The notes: a model not told the origin generated them from the letters alone. Shown: positions 1 to 9,917, counted from the stretch's first letter. The stretch is 64,000 bases of DNA from Belnapia mucosa (GCF_016775475.1 NZ_JAEUXJ010000004.1:62001-126000), one strand, 5' to 3'. A program made the numbers and translations.

Positions 1-850
1 CGGCATCCTTGACGAAGAGCGCGACCGGCAGGTTCTCCACCACCGTGTCGAGGAAGCTGCGGGTCTCGCGCAGCGCCCGCTCGGCGGCGCGGCGGGCGGT
101 CACGTCCACCAGGGCGCCCAGCACCCGGACGCCGCCTTCCGGCGAGTGTTCCAGCCGGGCGGTGACGAGCATGTCGAGCGGGGTGCCGTCGCGGCGGCGG
201 TAGCGCGCCTCCTGGTCGCGCATCCGGCCTGCCGCCAGCATCTGGCTCCAGCGTTCGGCGAAGTGCGCGGCCTCGCCCGGGGCATGGAATTCCTCGATCC
301 GGCGGCCGGTCACCTCCTCCCGCCGGTAGCCGAGCAGGTCGAGCCAGCTATCGGAGACGCTGACGATGGTGCCATCGGCATCGAGGACATGGAGCGGCAG
401 GGGGGAATGGATGAAGGCGTCGCGGTAGCGGGCCTCGCTGGCCTGGAGCGCCTGGTTGGCGGCACGCATCTGGGCCGGCGAGGGCAGCGCCAGCATGCGC
501 GGCAGCAGCCGCAGCAGGACCAGCGCGGTGCCGAGCGAGACCAGGGCGGTCGCCGCCTTGACCACTGCCTGGAACTCGTAGGCCGGGACCCAGAGGGTGA
601 GCAGGTCGAGCCCATGGCCGGTGCCGCAGAGCAGGATGAAGGCGGCGAACATCCAGAAGACCGGCCGGAACAGCAGGTCCCGGCGGCGCCGCGCCACCTG
701 CATGAGCACCACCGGAATGGCGAAGTAGCTGAGCGCGGTGACCGTATCCGCGAGCCCATAGGTCCAGATCAGCCAGGGCTCCCAAAGCAGGCAGAAGCCA
801 TGCGGCGTCAGACCGCCGGGGTTGAACAACCAATTCGTAAACGCGGCCAT
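1..850 (-). CDS. PAS-domain sensor protein with ethylene-receptor-like membrane domain (partial, cut by window edge)
   Basis: The reading frame opens at an ATG at 850 and is still open at base 1, giving the first 283 residues of a longer protein, probably a histidine kinase or diguanylate cyclase whose output domain is outside the window. Residues about 25-120 form three hydrophobic helices that match the ethylene-binding domain of plant ETR1 and cyanobacterial Slr1212. Asp35, Tyr42 and Ile45-Pro46 lie in helix 1, and the copper-ligand pair Cys75 and His79 sits in CGTGH. Lys98 aligns with the conserved lysine of helix 3. A PAS domain follows at about 138-260 and a second begins near 265 (VENLPVALFVKDA). 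A Shine-Dalgarno-like GAGAGG lies just upstream of the ATG. The domain match is read by eye. Ligand and output are unknown. Confidence 0.85.
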   Translation of the reverse strand, partial: MAAFTNWLFNPGGLTPHGFCLLWEPWLIWTYGLADTVTALSYFAIPVVLMQVARRRRDLLFRPVFWMFAAFILLCGTGHGLDLLTLWVPAYEFQAVVKAATALVSLGTALVLLRLLPRMLALPSPAQMRAANQALQASEARYRDAFIHSPLPLHVLDADGTIVSVSDSWLDLLGYRREEVTGRRIEEFHAPGEAAHFAERWSQMLAAGRMRDQEARYRRRDGTPLDMLVTARLEHSPEGGVRVLGALVDVTARRAAERALRETRSFLDTVVENLPVALFVKDA

Positions 851-861
851 GGTGCCTCTCG

Positions 862-881
862 GCCCGGGAAGTAGCCCGGGC
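862..881 (-). repeat. Inverted repeat in the leader of the PAS sensor gene
   Basis: GCCCGGG at 862-868 and CCCGGGC at 875-881 form a perfect 7-bp stem with a 6-base loop, 11 bases upstream of the sensor start codon. It would fold in the 5' leader RNA but leaves the GAGAGG ribosome-binding site free. It may be a leader hairpin or chance in GC-rich DNA. Confidence 0.35.
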
Positions 882-957
882 GCTGCATCGCAAATCCGTT
901 GCGGCACCGCTTTTTTTACAATACCCGATCAACCATGGCGATACCCCCCGGCAGGCG

Positions 958-1428
958 TCAGCGGGCCTTGACCGGCCTTTGTCCGAAGCTTTCCTGCGGC
1001 ACGCCGCGCTGGAGCGACATGTGGGAATGGACGCCCACCCAGCGCCCGTCCGGCTGCCGCGCCAGGACGATGGTGGCCCGCCCCGGCCGCGGATAGGGCG
1101 TGCCGTCGCGGTGGAAGCCGGTGCTGTCCCAGGGCGTGACCGCCACCGCCATCGCCCCGTCCGGCGAGGCGAGGATCATCGTATTGGCCAGGTCGAAGGT
1201 GAAGCCCTCGGTCCGCGGCCAGACATTGTCCCATTGGGTGTCGGTCCAGGCCTGCCGGCTCCGCACCAGCTCCTGATAGGTGCCGAAGATGACGATGTTG
1301 TCGTGCCAGAAAGGGTAGGCGCGGGCATAGTCCACGTCGCGCACGCAGGCGGCGAAGCGGTCCAGCCAATCCTTCACCGCGGCGGTGGTCGCCGGGTCGG
1401 CTTCCGGCAGAGGCAAGGTCTCGGGCAT
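958..1428 (-). CDS. SnoaL-like / NTF2-fold protein
   Basis: This 156-residue protein has the length and pattern of NTF2-like (SnoaL, DUF4440) proteins. An N-terminal helical part (about 10-45) contains the FAACVRDVDYARAYPFWHD stretch. Strands follow that end in RWVGVHSHMSLQRG. Such folds hold small ligands or act as isomerases, hydrolases or binding domains, and no catalytic dyad can be assigned here. The ATG overlaps the stop codon of the Coq7 gene by one base, so it is the last gene of a dsbB-coq7-SnoaL operon. The substrate is unknown. Confidence 0.75.
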   Translation of the reverse strand: MPETLPLPEADPATTAAVKDWLDRFAACVRDVDYARAYPFWHDNIVIFGTYQELVRSRQAWTDTQWDNVWPRTEGFTFDLANTMILASPDGAMAVAVTPWDSTGFHRDGTPYPRPGRATIVLARQPDGRWVGVHSHMSLQRGVPQESFGQRPVKAR

Positions 1429-1949
1429 CAGATCCTCTCGCTCACTTCGATCGCCGCCTTGCAGCCGGCCTTGATGGCGGCGCTGAGCAACCGGTAGGCC
1501 GGCGCCTGCTCCGCCTCGTGCTCCAGGCCGATATCGCGGTGCTCCAGCTCCTCGGCGCGGAAGCGGGCGATATGCTCGCGCAGCGGCGCCTCGTCCTCGC
1601 CGAGCGCTGCCTCCTGCGCCTGGTAATGCTCGTCGATCGCCTCCTCCACCGCCACGGTGCAGGCCATGGCGGCGCGGTGGCCGAGCAGGGCCGTCGCGGC
1701 GCCGAGGGCGAAGCCGGCGACATGCCAGAGGGGCAGCAGCGCGGTCGGGCGCACCCGGCGCTCGGCGATCAGGCGGGAGAAAGTGTCGAGATGCACCTGC
1801 TCCTGGTCCTGCATGTGGCGGATCAGCCCTTCCCACTTCGTCCCGCGCAGGACGGCGAGCTGGCCCTGGTAGATGCGCTTGGCGCCATATTCGCCGGCAT
1901 GGTCCACGCGGATGGTGCGTTCCACGGTGCGGCGCGCTGTCTTCGTCAT
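1428..1949 (-). CDS. coq7: Coq7-type demethoxyubiquinone hydroxylase
   Basis: The 173-residue protein is a di-iron ferritin-fold enzyme that hydroxylates 2-polyprenyl-3-methyl-6-methoxy-benzoquinol in ubiquinone synthesis, at the inner face of the membrane. The ligand set is visible: Glu20 in HAGEYGA, Glu50 and His53 in QEQVH, Glu102 in VEEAIDEHY, and Glu134 and His137 in EELEH. The length matches bacterial Coq7. The start codon overlaps the dsbB stop (ATGA), and its own stop overlaps the next gene by one base. No other ubiquinone genes are nearby. Confidence 0.93.
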   Translation of the reverse strand: MTKTARRTVERTIRVDHAGEYGAKRIYQGQLAVLRGTKWEGLIRHMQDQEQVHLDTFSRLIAERRVRPTALLPLWHVAGFALGAATALLGHRAAMACTVAVEEAIDEHYQAQEAALGEDEAPLREHIARFRAEELEHRDIGLEHEAEQAPAYRLLSAAIKAGCKAAIEVSERI

Positions 1950-2422
1950 CGGCCTTCTCCTCTGCGCATCCAGATGGCGGCGAGGCCGGAAAGGCCAAGC
2001 GCGTAGAGCAGGTTCATCGCCGCCATCGACAGCGGCAGTCCGGGGACCAGATAGGTCGGAGCGTCGCAGGGCTTGGAGGGGGCGGCGGCGAGCGACCGCA
2101 GCAGGTCGTCCACGCTGGCGCCGCCGCCGGCCTGCAGCGCCTGGCAGCCCGGCAGCGGCGAGGGCCACCAGCCCTGCTCCACCCCGATATGGAAGCCGGC
2201 GATGGCGCCGGAGGCGAGCACGGCCAGCACCGCCAGCCAGCCGAGCGGCCGCCGCGCCCGCGGCAGCAGCGCCGCGGCGAGGGCCAGCGCCGCCGCCACC
2301 CAATAGGGCGCCCGCTGCCAGAGGCAGAGCTCGCAGGGGGCGATGCCCCAGATCCCCTCGCTGGCGCGGGCGAAGAGCGGCGCCGCGGCGGCGGCGAGGG
2401 CCAGGAGGAGCATGCCGATCAT
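1946..2422 (-). CDS. dsbB: DsbB-family disulfide bond formation protein
   Basis: This inner-membrane protein of 158 residues passes electrons from periplasmic DsbA to ubiquinone. The first periplasmic cysteine pair is in APCELC (Cys30, Cys33). The second pair is Cys93 (LPGCQALQ) and Cys119 (KPCDAPTY). Four hydrophobic segments are seen at about 3-18, 40-54, 60-78 and 128-150. The chosen ATG is directly upstream of the first membrane helix. A longer in-frame extension would add a basic tail unlike the family. Its partner is a quinone, and the next gene in the operon, coq7, makes ubiquinone, which is a sensible pairing. Confidence 0.88.
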   Translation of the reverse strand: MIGMLLLALAAAAAPLFARASEGIWGIAPCELCLWQRAPYWVAAALALAAALLPRARRPLGWLAVLAVLASGAIAGFHIGVEQGWWPSPLPGCQALQAGGGASVDDLLRSLAAAPSKPCDAPTYLVPGLPLSMAAMNLLYALGLSGLAAIWMRRGEGR

Positions 2423-2510
2423 GCGGTACTGTGTCGCGCCGCAGGCGCGCGGGCGCAACTGGACCAGGGGTGCGCCGGCCCATAGGCTGCCCCGACGGGG
2501 ACGCGGGGGA

Positions 2511-3143
2511 ATGCCGATGCTGAAGCTCTGGGGCCGGACCAGTTCGAGCAATGTGATGAAGGTGCTCTGGCTCTGCGAGGAGCTCCGCATTCCCTATGAG
2601 CGGATCGATGCCGGCGGCGAGTATGGCCGCACCACCGAGCCCTTCTACCTGGCCATGAATCCCAATTCCCGTGTCCCGACCATCGAGGAGCCGGATGGCT
2701 ATTCCCTCTGGGAGAGCAATTCGATCCTCCGCTACCTGATGGCGACGCATGCGCCCGGCAGCCCGCTGCACCCTGCCGAGCCGCGCGCGCGGGCCGATGT
2801 AGAGCGCTGGATGGACTGGCAGCTCGCCAGCCTGAACGGGCCGATGTCCACGATCTTCTTCACCTATGTCCGCACGCCGGAGGCGGAGCGCGACTATCCG
2901 GCGACCGAGCGGGCGCGCGCGGCGGCGGAGGCGCTGTGGCGGATGGTGGACCGGCAGGTCTCGGGCAAGGACTACGTGGCCGGGGCCTTCAGCCTCGCGG
3001 ACATCGCGCTCGGCCCCTATCTGCATCGCTGGTTCGCCCTGCCGATCGAGCGGGCGCCGATGCCCCATCTCGAAGCCCTGCATGCGCGGCTGCGCGAGCG
3101 GCATCCCGGCTTCGCCACCCATATCGCCGTGCCGATGAGGTAG
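2511..3143 (+). CDS. Glutathione S-transferase family protein (copy 1)
   Basis: The 210-residue protein has the two-domain GST layout. The N-terminal thioredoxin-like part contains WGRTSSSNVMKVLW, where the glutathione-activating Ser or Thr lies, followed by the cis-Pro loop in RVPTIEEPDG and the ES glutathione contact in LWESNSILRY. The C-terminal helical domain carries the GST capping motif SLADIALGPYLHRW near residues 160-175. It lies two bases ahead of a close paralogue. An alternative ATG is six bases downstream. The substrate is not predictable. It is divergent from dsbB. Confidence 0.88.
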   Translation: MPMLKLWGRTSSSNVMKVLWLCEELRIPYERIDAGGEYGRTTEPFYLAMNPNSRVPTIEEPDGYSLWESNSILRYLMATHAPGSPLHPAEPRARADVERWMDWQLASLNGPMSTIFFTYVRTPEAERDYPATERARAAAEALWRMVDRQVSGKDYVAGAFSLADIALGPYLHRWFALPIERAPMPHLEALHARLRERHPGFATHIAVPMR

Positions 3144-3145
3144 TC

Positions 3146-3781
3146 ATGTCGCATCCCCCCATCACGGTCTGGGGCCGGGCCAGTTCGGTCAATGTCATGA
3201 AGGTGGTGTGGCTGCTCGACGAGCTGGCCATCCCCTTCCAGCGCATCGATGCCGGCGGCGCCTTCGGCCGCACGCGGGATCCCGAATACGCGGCGATGAA
3301 CCCGAACGCCACGGTGCCGACCCTGGTGATGCCGCATGGCTACACCCTGTGGGAGAGCCACGCGATCCTGCGCTATCTCTGCCGCACCCAACCGGGTGGC
3401 AATGCCTTCTATCCGGAAGCGCCCGAGGCCCGGGCGGATGCCGAGCGCTGGATGGACTGGACCCTCGCCTCGATGAACGAGCCGATGCGGGTGGTCTTCT
3501 GGACCCTGGTGCGGACGCCGGAGCCCCAGCGCGACATGGCCGCCTGCGCCGCGGCGCAGGTGGCGGCCGAACGCCTCTGGCGCATCGCCGATGCGCAGCT
3601 CGAGGGCCGGGACTTCATCGCCGGCGCCTTCGGCCTGGGCGATATCGCCCTCGGTGGCTTCCTGCATCGCTGGTTCGCCCTGCCGATCGAGCGGCCGGAG
3701 CTGCCGCGGCTGCGCGGCTGGTATGACCGGCTGCTGGAGCGGACGCCTTACCAGACGCATGTGGCGGTGCCGCTGAGCTGA
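3146..3781 (+). CDS. Glutathione S-transferase family protein (copy 2)
   Basis: This 211-residue GST shares its architecture and long matches with the gene just upstream: WGRASSVNVMKVVW at the N terminus, RIDAGGAFGRT, LWESHAILRYL, and the near-identical FLHRWFALPIERPELP region at about 170-185. The pair is a tandem duplication and is surely co-transcribed, with a two-base gap. Divergence is strongest in the middle of the helical domain, which forms the hydrophobic substrate pocket, so the two may act on different electrophiles. It ends nine bases from the convergent otsA gene. Confidence 0.88.
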   Translation: MSHPPITVWGRASSVNVMKVVWLLDELAIPFQRIDAGGAFGRTRDPEYAAMNPNATVPTLVMPHGYTLWESHAILRYLCRTQPGGNAFYPEAPEARADAERWMDWTLASMNEPMRVVFWTLVRTPEPQRDMAACAAAQVAAERLWRIADAQLEGRDFIAGAFGLGDIALGGFLHRWFALPIERPELPRLRGWYDRLLERTPYQTHVAVPLS

Positions 3782-3790
3782 GAGGCTTCC

Positions 3791-5125
3791 CTACCCCTCC
3801 ATTGCTGCCAGGAAGGCGCGGCTCCAGGAGCGGGCGCTTTCCTCCCAGACGGCCGGGCGGTTCGCTTCCCAGCGCGCCGCCCGCTCCTCCTGTGGCATGC
3901 TGAGAGCGGCGTCCAGGCTCTCAGCAATCTCGTCCGGGTCGAGCGGGTTGACCAGCAGCGCCCCGGGTAGGGACGGCGCGGCTCCGGCGAAGCGGGAGAG
4001 CACCAGCACGCCGGGATCAGCCGGGTCCTGCGCCGCGACATATTCCTTGGCGACGAGGTTCATCCCGTCCCGCAGCGGCGTCACCAGCCCGACGCGCGCC
4101 AGGCGCATGAAGCCGGCCAGGACCGGGCGCTGCACCGGCCGGGTCATGTAGCGCAGCGGCACCCAGTCCGGCTCGGCATACTGGCCGTTGATGCGGCCGA
4201 CCCATTCATCCAGCTCCCGCCGCAGGCTGCGATACTGCGCGACATCGCCGCGGGAGACCGGTGTGACCTGGAGGTAGGTCGCCCGGCCGCGATGCGCGGC
4301 GAAGCGCGCCAGCAACTGCGCATAGCCGGCGAAGCGCTGCGGCAGGCCCTTGGTGTAGTCCAGCCGATCCACGCCCATCACCAGGGCGCGGCCGACCAGG
4401 CTCTGCTCGAAGCGGCGGGAATCGGCCCGGACCAGCGCCCGCTCCGCCAGGCCGCGGAAGGCCTCGGCATCGATCCCGACCGGGAAGGCGGCGACGCGGC
4501 GGGCCGCCTCCCCCTCCCCCACCGTCTCCAGTGCGGCGCGGAGATTGGCGGCGTCGTCCTCGGTCTGCACCCCGATCACGTCATAGGCGGCGAGGTCGGC
4601 GAGCAGCTCCTCGGCCCGCGGCAGGGCGCAGAACAGGCCGAAGGGCGGAAAGGGCACATGCAGGAAGAAGCCCTGGCGCTGCTCGCAGCCCAGCCGCCGC
4701 AGCTCCCGCCCGAAGGGGAAGAGGTGGAAGTCATGCGTCCAGACAAGGTCGTCCGGCCGCAGCATCGGGGCCAGGGCGGCGGCGAAGGCGGCATTCACCC
4801 CGCGATAGCCGGTATAATCCTCACGCCGGAACTGGGCGAGGCCGAGGCGGTAATGCAGCGTCGGCCAGAGCACGCCATTGGCGAAGCCGGTGTAATAGCG
4901 GCGGTAATCCGTCTGGCCGAGATGCAGCGTCGCATAGGTCAGGCGGCCCTTCACCACCTCCTCGGGCGTCGCGGCGGTGGCCTCGGCGGTCTGGCCGGAC
5001 CAGCCGAACCACATCGCTTCCCGCCGTTGCAGCGCATCCTGCAGCGCGACGGCGAGGCCGCCGGCCGTGGCGCCGCGGGCCTTGGGATCGGGGACGCGGT
5101 TGGCAACGATGACGAGGCGGCTCAT
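3791..5125 (-). CDS. otsA: Alpha,alpha-trehalose-phosphate synthase (OtsA)
   Basis: This GT20 enzyme joins UDP-glucose and glucose-6-phosphate to make trehalose-6-phosphate. At 444 residues it is slightly shorter than the usual 455-475. Family signatures are present: Arg10 in ANRVP, the GG loop at 22-23, WFGWSG near 39-44, the ADP/UDP-glucose region WTHDFHL, GVDRLDYTKGLPQR, and the C-terminal nucleotide-sugar loop LRDGMNLVAKEYVA. The start codon overlaps the otsB stop by four bases, so synthase and phosphatase are translationally coupled. The product is an osmo- and desiccation protectant. Confidence 0.95.
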   Translation of the reverse strand: MSRLVIVANRVPDPKARGATAGGLAVALQDALQRREAMWFGWSGQTAEATAATPEEVVKGRLTYATLHLGQTDYRRYYTGFANGVLWPTLHYRLGLAQFRREDYTGYRGVNAAFAAALAPMLRPDDLVWTHDFHLFPFGRELRRLGCEQRQGFFLHVPFPPFGLFCALPRAEELLADLAAYDVIGVQTEDDAANLRAALETVGEGEAARRVAAFPVGIDAEAFRGLAERALVRADSRRFEQSLVGRALVMGVDRLDYTKGLPQRFAGYAQLLARFAAHRGRATYLQVTPVSRGDVAQYRSLRRELDEWVGRINGQYAEPDWVPLRYMTRPVQRPVLAGFMRLARVGLVTPLRDGMNLVAKEYVAAQDPADPGVLVLSRFAGAAPSLPGALLVNPLDPDEIAESLDAALSMPQEERAARWEANRPAVWEESARSWSRAFLAAMEG

Positions 5126-5865
5126 CGCCCTGCCGCGGCGTCGGCCAGCCAGTCCCGCAGCACCTCCGGCGTCCCGAACATGTCGTCCAGCCGCCAGCCC
5201 TGGCCGCCGAAGCCGCGCGCTGCCTCCATCCCTTCCTCATCGGTAACGTCGTCGCCGATGAAGACCGGGACCCGGCCGGCGAAGGGCGCACGTTCCATCA
5301 GGGCCCGGACCGCGGTGGCCTTGGAGGCGCCGCGCGGCCGCACCTCCCAGGCCATGCGGGCCTCGAGCAGGGTGAAGGCGGCGGGATCGGTGGCGACGAA
5401 GCCCGCCAGCAGGGCATGCGCCTCCGGCCCCAGCGCCGGCGCCTGACGGTAATGGACGACGAATCCGTGGGTCTTGTCCTCGACCAGGCCGCCGGGATGG
5501 TGGGCAACCAGCGCCAGGGCCGCATCCCGCCAGGCCGGCGGCACGGTCGGCAGGGAGGGCAGGATGGGCGGCGCCAGCGGGTCGGGGCGGAGCGAGGCGC
5601 CATGATCGCCGGCCTTGGCGATCGGCACCGGCAGGAAATGATCGAGATCGGTGAGCGGCCGGCCGCTGACCACCGAGAGCGCGCCGCCCAGCCCATCGGC
5701 CAAACGGTGCAGCAGGCCCGGCAGGTAGGGCGGCACCACCACTGCATCCGGGCGGGGCGCGATCTCCACCAGCGTGCCATCGAAGTCGAGGAACAGGGCC
5801 GCAGCGGCAATCGGGCCAAGGCCGGGCACGAGCGGCGGCGGTGGCAGGGTCAATAGGTCTGGCAT
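5122..5865 (-). CDS. otsB: Trehalose-6-phosphate phosphatase (OtsB)
   Basis: This HAD-superfamily phosphatase removes phosphate from trehalose-6-phosphate. The nucleophile motif LDFDGTL places the catalytic Asp at residue 27 and the general acid/base Asp at 29. A Ser in VVSGR is motif II, and GDDVTDEEG near residue 205 is the metal-binding motif IV. At 247 residues it matches the family. It is the first gene of the otsB-otsA pair, the reverse of the order needed by the pathway but common in bacteria. Confidence 0.94.
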   Translation of the reverse strand: MPDLLTLPPPPLVPGLGPIAAAALFLDFDGTLVEIAPRPDAVVVPPYLPGLLHRLADGLGGALSVVSGRPLTDLDHFLPVPIAKAGDHGASLRPDPLAPPILPSLPTVPPAWRDAALALVAHHPGGLVEDKTHGFVVHYRQAPALGPEAHALLAGFVATDPAAFTLLEARMAWEVRPRGASKATAVRALMERAPFAGRVPVFIGDDVTDEEGMEAARGFGGQGWRLDDMFGTPEVLRDWLADAAAGR

Positions 5866-5923
5866 GCAACCGCAACAAGCAGCGAGAGCCGGCGCAGTTG
5901 CGTCACGGACGCGCGAGTATCGC

Positions 5924-6130
5924 CTAGCTGGTGGAAACGTCCGGATCCATCCGCCAGAGGGCCATCGCCGGCGGCAGCACGCCGACCACCAGCCAATGCA
6001 GCAGCGAGGCCTGCCGGGTAAGCCAGCCGGTCTCCCAGAGCCATACGCAGGCCAGCTGCGCCAGCAGCATCCAGGCGATGGCGAGGAGGAGGGCGCGGGT
6101 TTCCACGCGCCAGCGGGTGCGGTCCGGCAT
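5924..6130 (-). CDS. Small two-helix membrane protein, unknown function
   Basis: This 68-residue frame encodes a basic N terminus (MPDRTRWRVETR) followed by two hydrophobic helices at about 12-32 and 43-58. It occupies the gap between otsB and the enoyl-CoA hydratase gene on the same strand. I do not recognise it. Composition and hydrophobic pattern argue that it is real, but there is no neighbour-based clue to function. Confidence 0.5.
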   Translation of the reverse strand: MPDRTRWRVETRALLLAIAWMLLAQLACVWLWETGWLTRQASLLHWLVVGVLPPAMALWRMDPDVSTS

Positions 6131-6198
6131 CCGGTGCGGCCTTCCAGGGATGGCGCACAGAATACACGATATCGTGATCCTCGCCCATGGAAACCGAC

Positions 6199-6993
6199 CT
6201 ATCCCGCCCAGGCCGGCTTCCGCTTGGCCCGGAAGGCGGCGATCCCCTCCGCCGCCTCGGGGCTGGTGAAGGTGCGGGCGAAGGCGGCGGCGCCGGCCTC
6301 GGCATAGCCCTCGGGCGAGATCGGGCCGAGCGCGGCGAGCAGCCCCTTGGTCTCGGCCAGCGCTCCCGGCGCACCCTCCAGCACCGCGGCAATGGTGGCG
6401 GCGAGCTGGGCCTCGAGCGCCGCCGCATCGGGCAGCACCTGATGCAGCAAGCCGATCCGCCCTGCCTCGGCGGCATCGATCACCCCCGCCTCCAGCACCA
6501 GCCGGGTCGCGGCGGTGCGGCCGGCGCGGCGGGCGAGCCAGGGCAGGATCTGCGCCGGGACCAGGCCACGCCGCACCTCGGGCGCGGCAAAGCGGGCATC
6601 GGCGGCGGCGAAGGCGATATCCGCCGCGCAGGCGAAGCCGAGACCGCCGGCATGGCAGGCCCCCTCGATGGCGGCGATCACTACCTGGGGCAGCGCCGCG
6701 ATATCCCCGAAGCGGGCGCCGACGCGGCGGTTGCGGGTGGTCTGCTGCGCCAGCCGCTCCTCCGGCGAGCCGCCGGTGGCGGCCTCGGTCAGGTCGAGCC
6801 CGGCGCAGAAATGCCCGGCAGCGCCCCTGATCACCAGCACCCGCGCCGTGCGGTCCTCGGCCAGCTCGGCCAGCAGCCGGTCCCAGGCCTCGCCCATGGC
6901 GGTGCTGAGCGCGTTGCGCCGGGCCGGCCGGTTCATGGTCGCGCGGACCACCGGGCCCTCGCGGGTCACCAGCAAGGGGGTCTCATCGGCCAT
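6199..6993 (-). CDS. Enoyl-CoA hydratase/isomerase family protein
   Basis: This 264-residue crotonase-fold enzyme acts on acyl-CoA thioesters in fatty-acid or ring catabolism. The oxyanion-hole segments are HFCAGLDL near residue 60 and the GACHAGGLGFACAADIAFA stretch near 110. A conserved glutamate sits in FAAPEVRRGLVPAQI, where the hydratase acid/base residue is expected. The second catalytic glutamate is not evident in the ARRAGRTAATRLVLEAG region, so the exact reaction (hydratase, isomerase or hydrolase) is open. It lies six bases from cysK on the same strand. Confidence 0.87.
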   Translation of the reverse strand: MADETPLLVTREGPVVRATMNRPARRNALSTAMGEAWDRLLAELAEDRTARVLVIRGAAGHFCAGLDLTEAATGGSPEERLAQQTTRNRRVGARFGDIAALPQVVIAAIEGACHAGGLGFACAADIAFAAADARFAAPEVRRGLVPAQILPWLARRAGRTAATRLVLEAGVIDAAEAGRIGLLHQVLPDAAALEAQLAATIAAVLEGAPGALAETKGLLAALGPISPEGYAEAGAAAFARTFTSPEAAEGIAAFRAKRKPAWAG

Positions 6994-6999
6994 GGGGGC

Positions 7000-7914
7000 T
7001 TACTCCGGCAGGAAGTCGGCGACCGAGAAGTAGCGCTCGCCCGTATCGTAGTTGAAGCCGAGCACCCGGGCGCCGGCGGGCAGTTCGGGCAGCTTCTGCG
7101 CGATGGCTGCGAGCGTCGCGCCGGAGGAGATACCGACCAGCAGCCCCTCCTCCCGCGCCGAGCGCCGGGCGTACTCCTTCGCCGCCTCTCCCTCGACCTT
7201 GATGACCCCGTCCAGCAGCCCCGTCTCCAGATTGGCGGGGATGAAGCCGGCGCCGATGCCCTGGATCGGATGCGGCGAGGGCTCGCCGCCCGAGATCACC
7301 GGCGAGGCCGCGGGCTCCACCGCAAAGACCTTCAGCCCCGGCCAGGCCTGCTTCAGCACGCGGGCGCAGCCGGTGATGTGCCCGCCGGTGCCGACGCCGG
7401 TGATGAGCACGTCGAGACCCTCCGGGAAATCCTCCAGGATCTCCCGCGCCGTGGTGTGCATATGCACCTCCGGATTGGCCGGGTTCTCGAATTGCTGCGC
7501 CAGCCAGGCGCCGGGCGTGGCGGCGACGATCTCCTGCGCCCGGGCGATCGCCGCCTTCATGCCGCCGGCCCGCGGCGTCAGGTCGAAGCTGGCGCCATAG
7601 GCCAGCATCAGCCGGCGCCGCTCGACCGACATGCTGTCCGGCATGACGAGGATCAGCTTGTAGCCCCTCACCGCCGCGACCATGGCGAGGCCGATGCCGG
7701 TATTGCCTGAGGTCGGCTCGACGATGGTGCCGCCCGGCTTCAACGCGCCGGAGGCCTCCGCTGCCTCGACCATCGAGAGCGCGATGCGGTCCTTGATGGA
7801 GCCGCCGGGATTGCTCCGCTCCGACTTGATCCAGACCTCGGCCGTGCCGAAGAGCCGGTTGATGCGGATATGCGGCGTGCCGCCGATGGTGGCGAGGACG
7901 TTCTGGACCTTCAT
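7000..7914 (-). CDS. cysK: Cysteine synthase (O-acetylserine sulfhydrylase)
   Basis: This fold-type II PLP enzyme makes cysteine from O-acetylserine and sulfide. The PLP lysine is Lys41 in NPGGSIKDR, the substrate loop is PTSGNTG at 67-73, and the phosphate-binding glycine loop is [10 protein letters not shown] near 175-185. At 304 residues it has the typical CysK length. The ATG at 7914 is preferred because it begins the canonical N terminus ([14 protein letters not shown]). CysK fits better than cystathionine beta-synthase because no regulatory domain follows. Confidence 0.93.
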   Translation of the reverse strand: MKVQNVLATIGGTPHIRINRLFGTAEVWIKSERSNPGGSIKDRIALSMVEAAEASGALKPGGTIVEPTSGNTGIGLAMVAAVRGYKLILVMPDSMSVERRRLMLAYGASFDLTPRAGGMKAAIARAQEIVAATPGAWLAQQFENPANPEVHMHTTAREILEDFPEGLDVLITGVGTGGHITGCARVLKQAWPGLKVFAVEPAASPVISGGEPSPHPIQGIGAGFIPANLETGLLDGVIKVEGEAAKEYARRSAREEGLLVGISSGATLAAIAQKLPELPAGARVLGFNYDTGERYFSVADFLPE

Positions 7915-7937
7915 GGCAATGCCTCCGGTTGCGCGGC

Positions 7938-9176
<1,239 letters not shown>

Positions 9177-9200
9177 TCAGCCCAACCGAAGGAGGCCGCC

Positions 9201-9911
9201 ATGGACCAGCAGGACCCTGCCCCGCCGGCGCAGATTGATGTCGCCGCTCCGCCGGCGCGGATCGATGTCGTCTCGGATGTGATCTGCCCCTGGTGCTGGA
9301 TCGGCAAGCGCAACCTGGAAGGCGCGCTGGCGCTGCTGGCCGAGGAAGGCCAGCGCTTCGCGGTGTATTGGCGCCCCTTCCAGCTGAACCCCGACATGCC
9401 CGACGAGGGGGTGGAGCGCGATGCCTACCGCGCCGCCAAATTCGGCAGTGCCGAGCGGGGGCGGGAACTGGACGCCCAGGTGGCCGCGGCCGGCCGCGCC
9501 GCCGGTCTCGAATTCCGCCATGACCTGATGCGGCGCACGCCGAACACCATCGATGCGCACCGGCTGATCCGCTGGGCGGGCGAGCAGGGGCTGGACCAGC
9601 AGGCGGCGCTGGAGGAGGCGATCTTCCAGGCCTATTTCCAGCGCGGCCTCGATACCGGCAGCCGCGCCGTGCTGGCCGCACTGGCTGGCGAGGCCGGCCT
9701 GTCCGAGGCGGAGGCGACGGCCTTCCTCGCCAGCGGCGAGGGCGAAGCGGAGGTTCGGGCGGAGGATGCCGGCTTCCGCCGGTCAGGGCTTTCGGGCGTG
9801 CCGACCTTCGCGCTGGAGGGGCATGTGCTGTTCAGCGGCGCCATGCCGCCCGAGCGGATCGCCGAGGCACTGCGCCGCGGCCTGGCGATCCTCCGGCAGC
9901 AGGCGGCCTGA
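9201..9911 (+). CDS. DsbA/FrnE-like thiol oxidoreductase
   Basis: This 236-residue protein belongs to the 2-hydroxychromene-2-carboxylate isomerase/FrnE branch of the DsbA family. It has a thioredoxin-type CPWC motif at Cys29-Cys32 (SDVICPWCW), an inserted helical domain at about 75-185, and the cis-proline loop GVPTF near 200. It lacks a signal peptide, so it probably acts in the cytoplasm. The N terminus contains a short repeated element (PPAQIDV then PPARIDV). GGAGG sits 5 bases upstream of the ATG. Confidence 0.88.
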   Translation: MDQQDPAPPAQIDVAAPPARIDVVSDVICPWCWIGKRNLEGALALLAEEGQRFAVYWRPFQLNPDMPDEGVERDAYRAAKFGSAERGRELDAQVAAAGRAAGLEFRHDLMRRTPNTIDAHRLIRWAGEQGLDQQAALEEAIFQAYFQRGLDTGSRAVLAALAGEAGLSEAEATAFLASGEGEAEVRAEDAGFRRSGLSGVPTFALEGHVLFSGAMPPERIAEALRRGLAILRQQAA

Positions 9912-9917
9912 ACAGCC

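Noticed and set aside
146..874. Long open frames on the strand opposite real genes (here and throughout, for example 4292-5446, 26186-28636 and 33584-36853).
   Set aside because: High GC content makes antisense frames stay open. Their translations are rich in Arg, Ala, Gly and His, show no family motifs, and lie opposite genes with clear motifs.
911..917. A run of seven T bases that could end a terminator.
   Set aside because: The only stem beside it is GCGG/CCGC with a two-base loop, and there is no plus-strand gene upstream to terminate.
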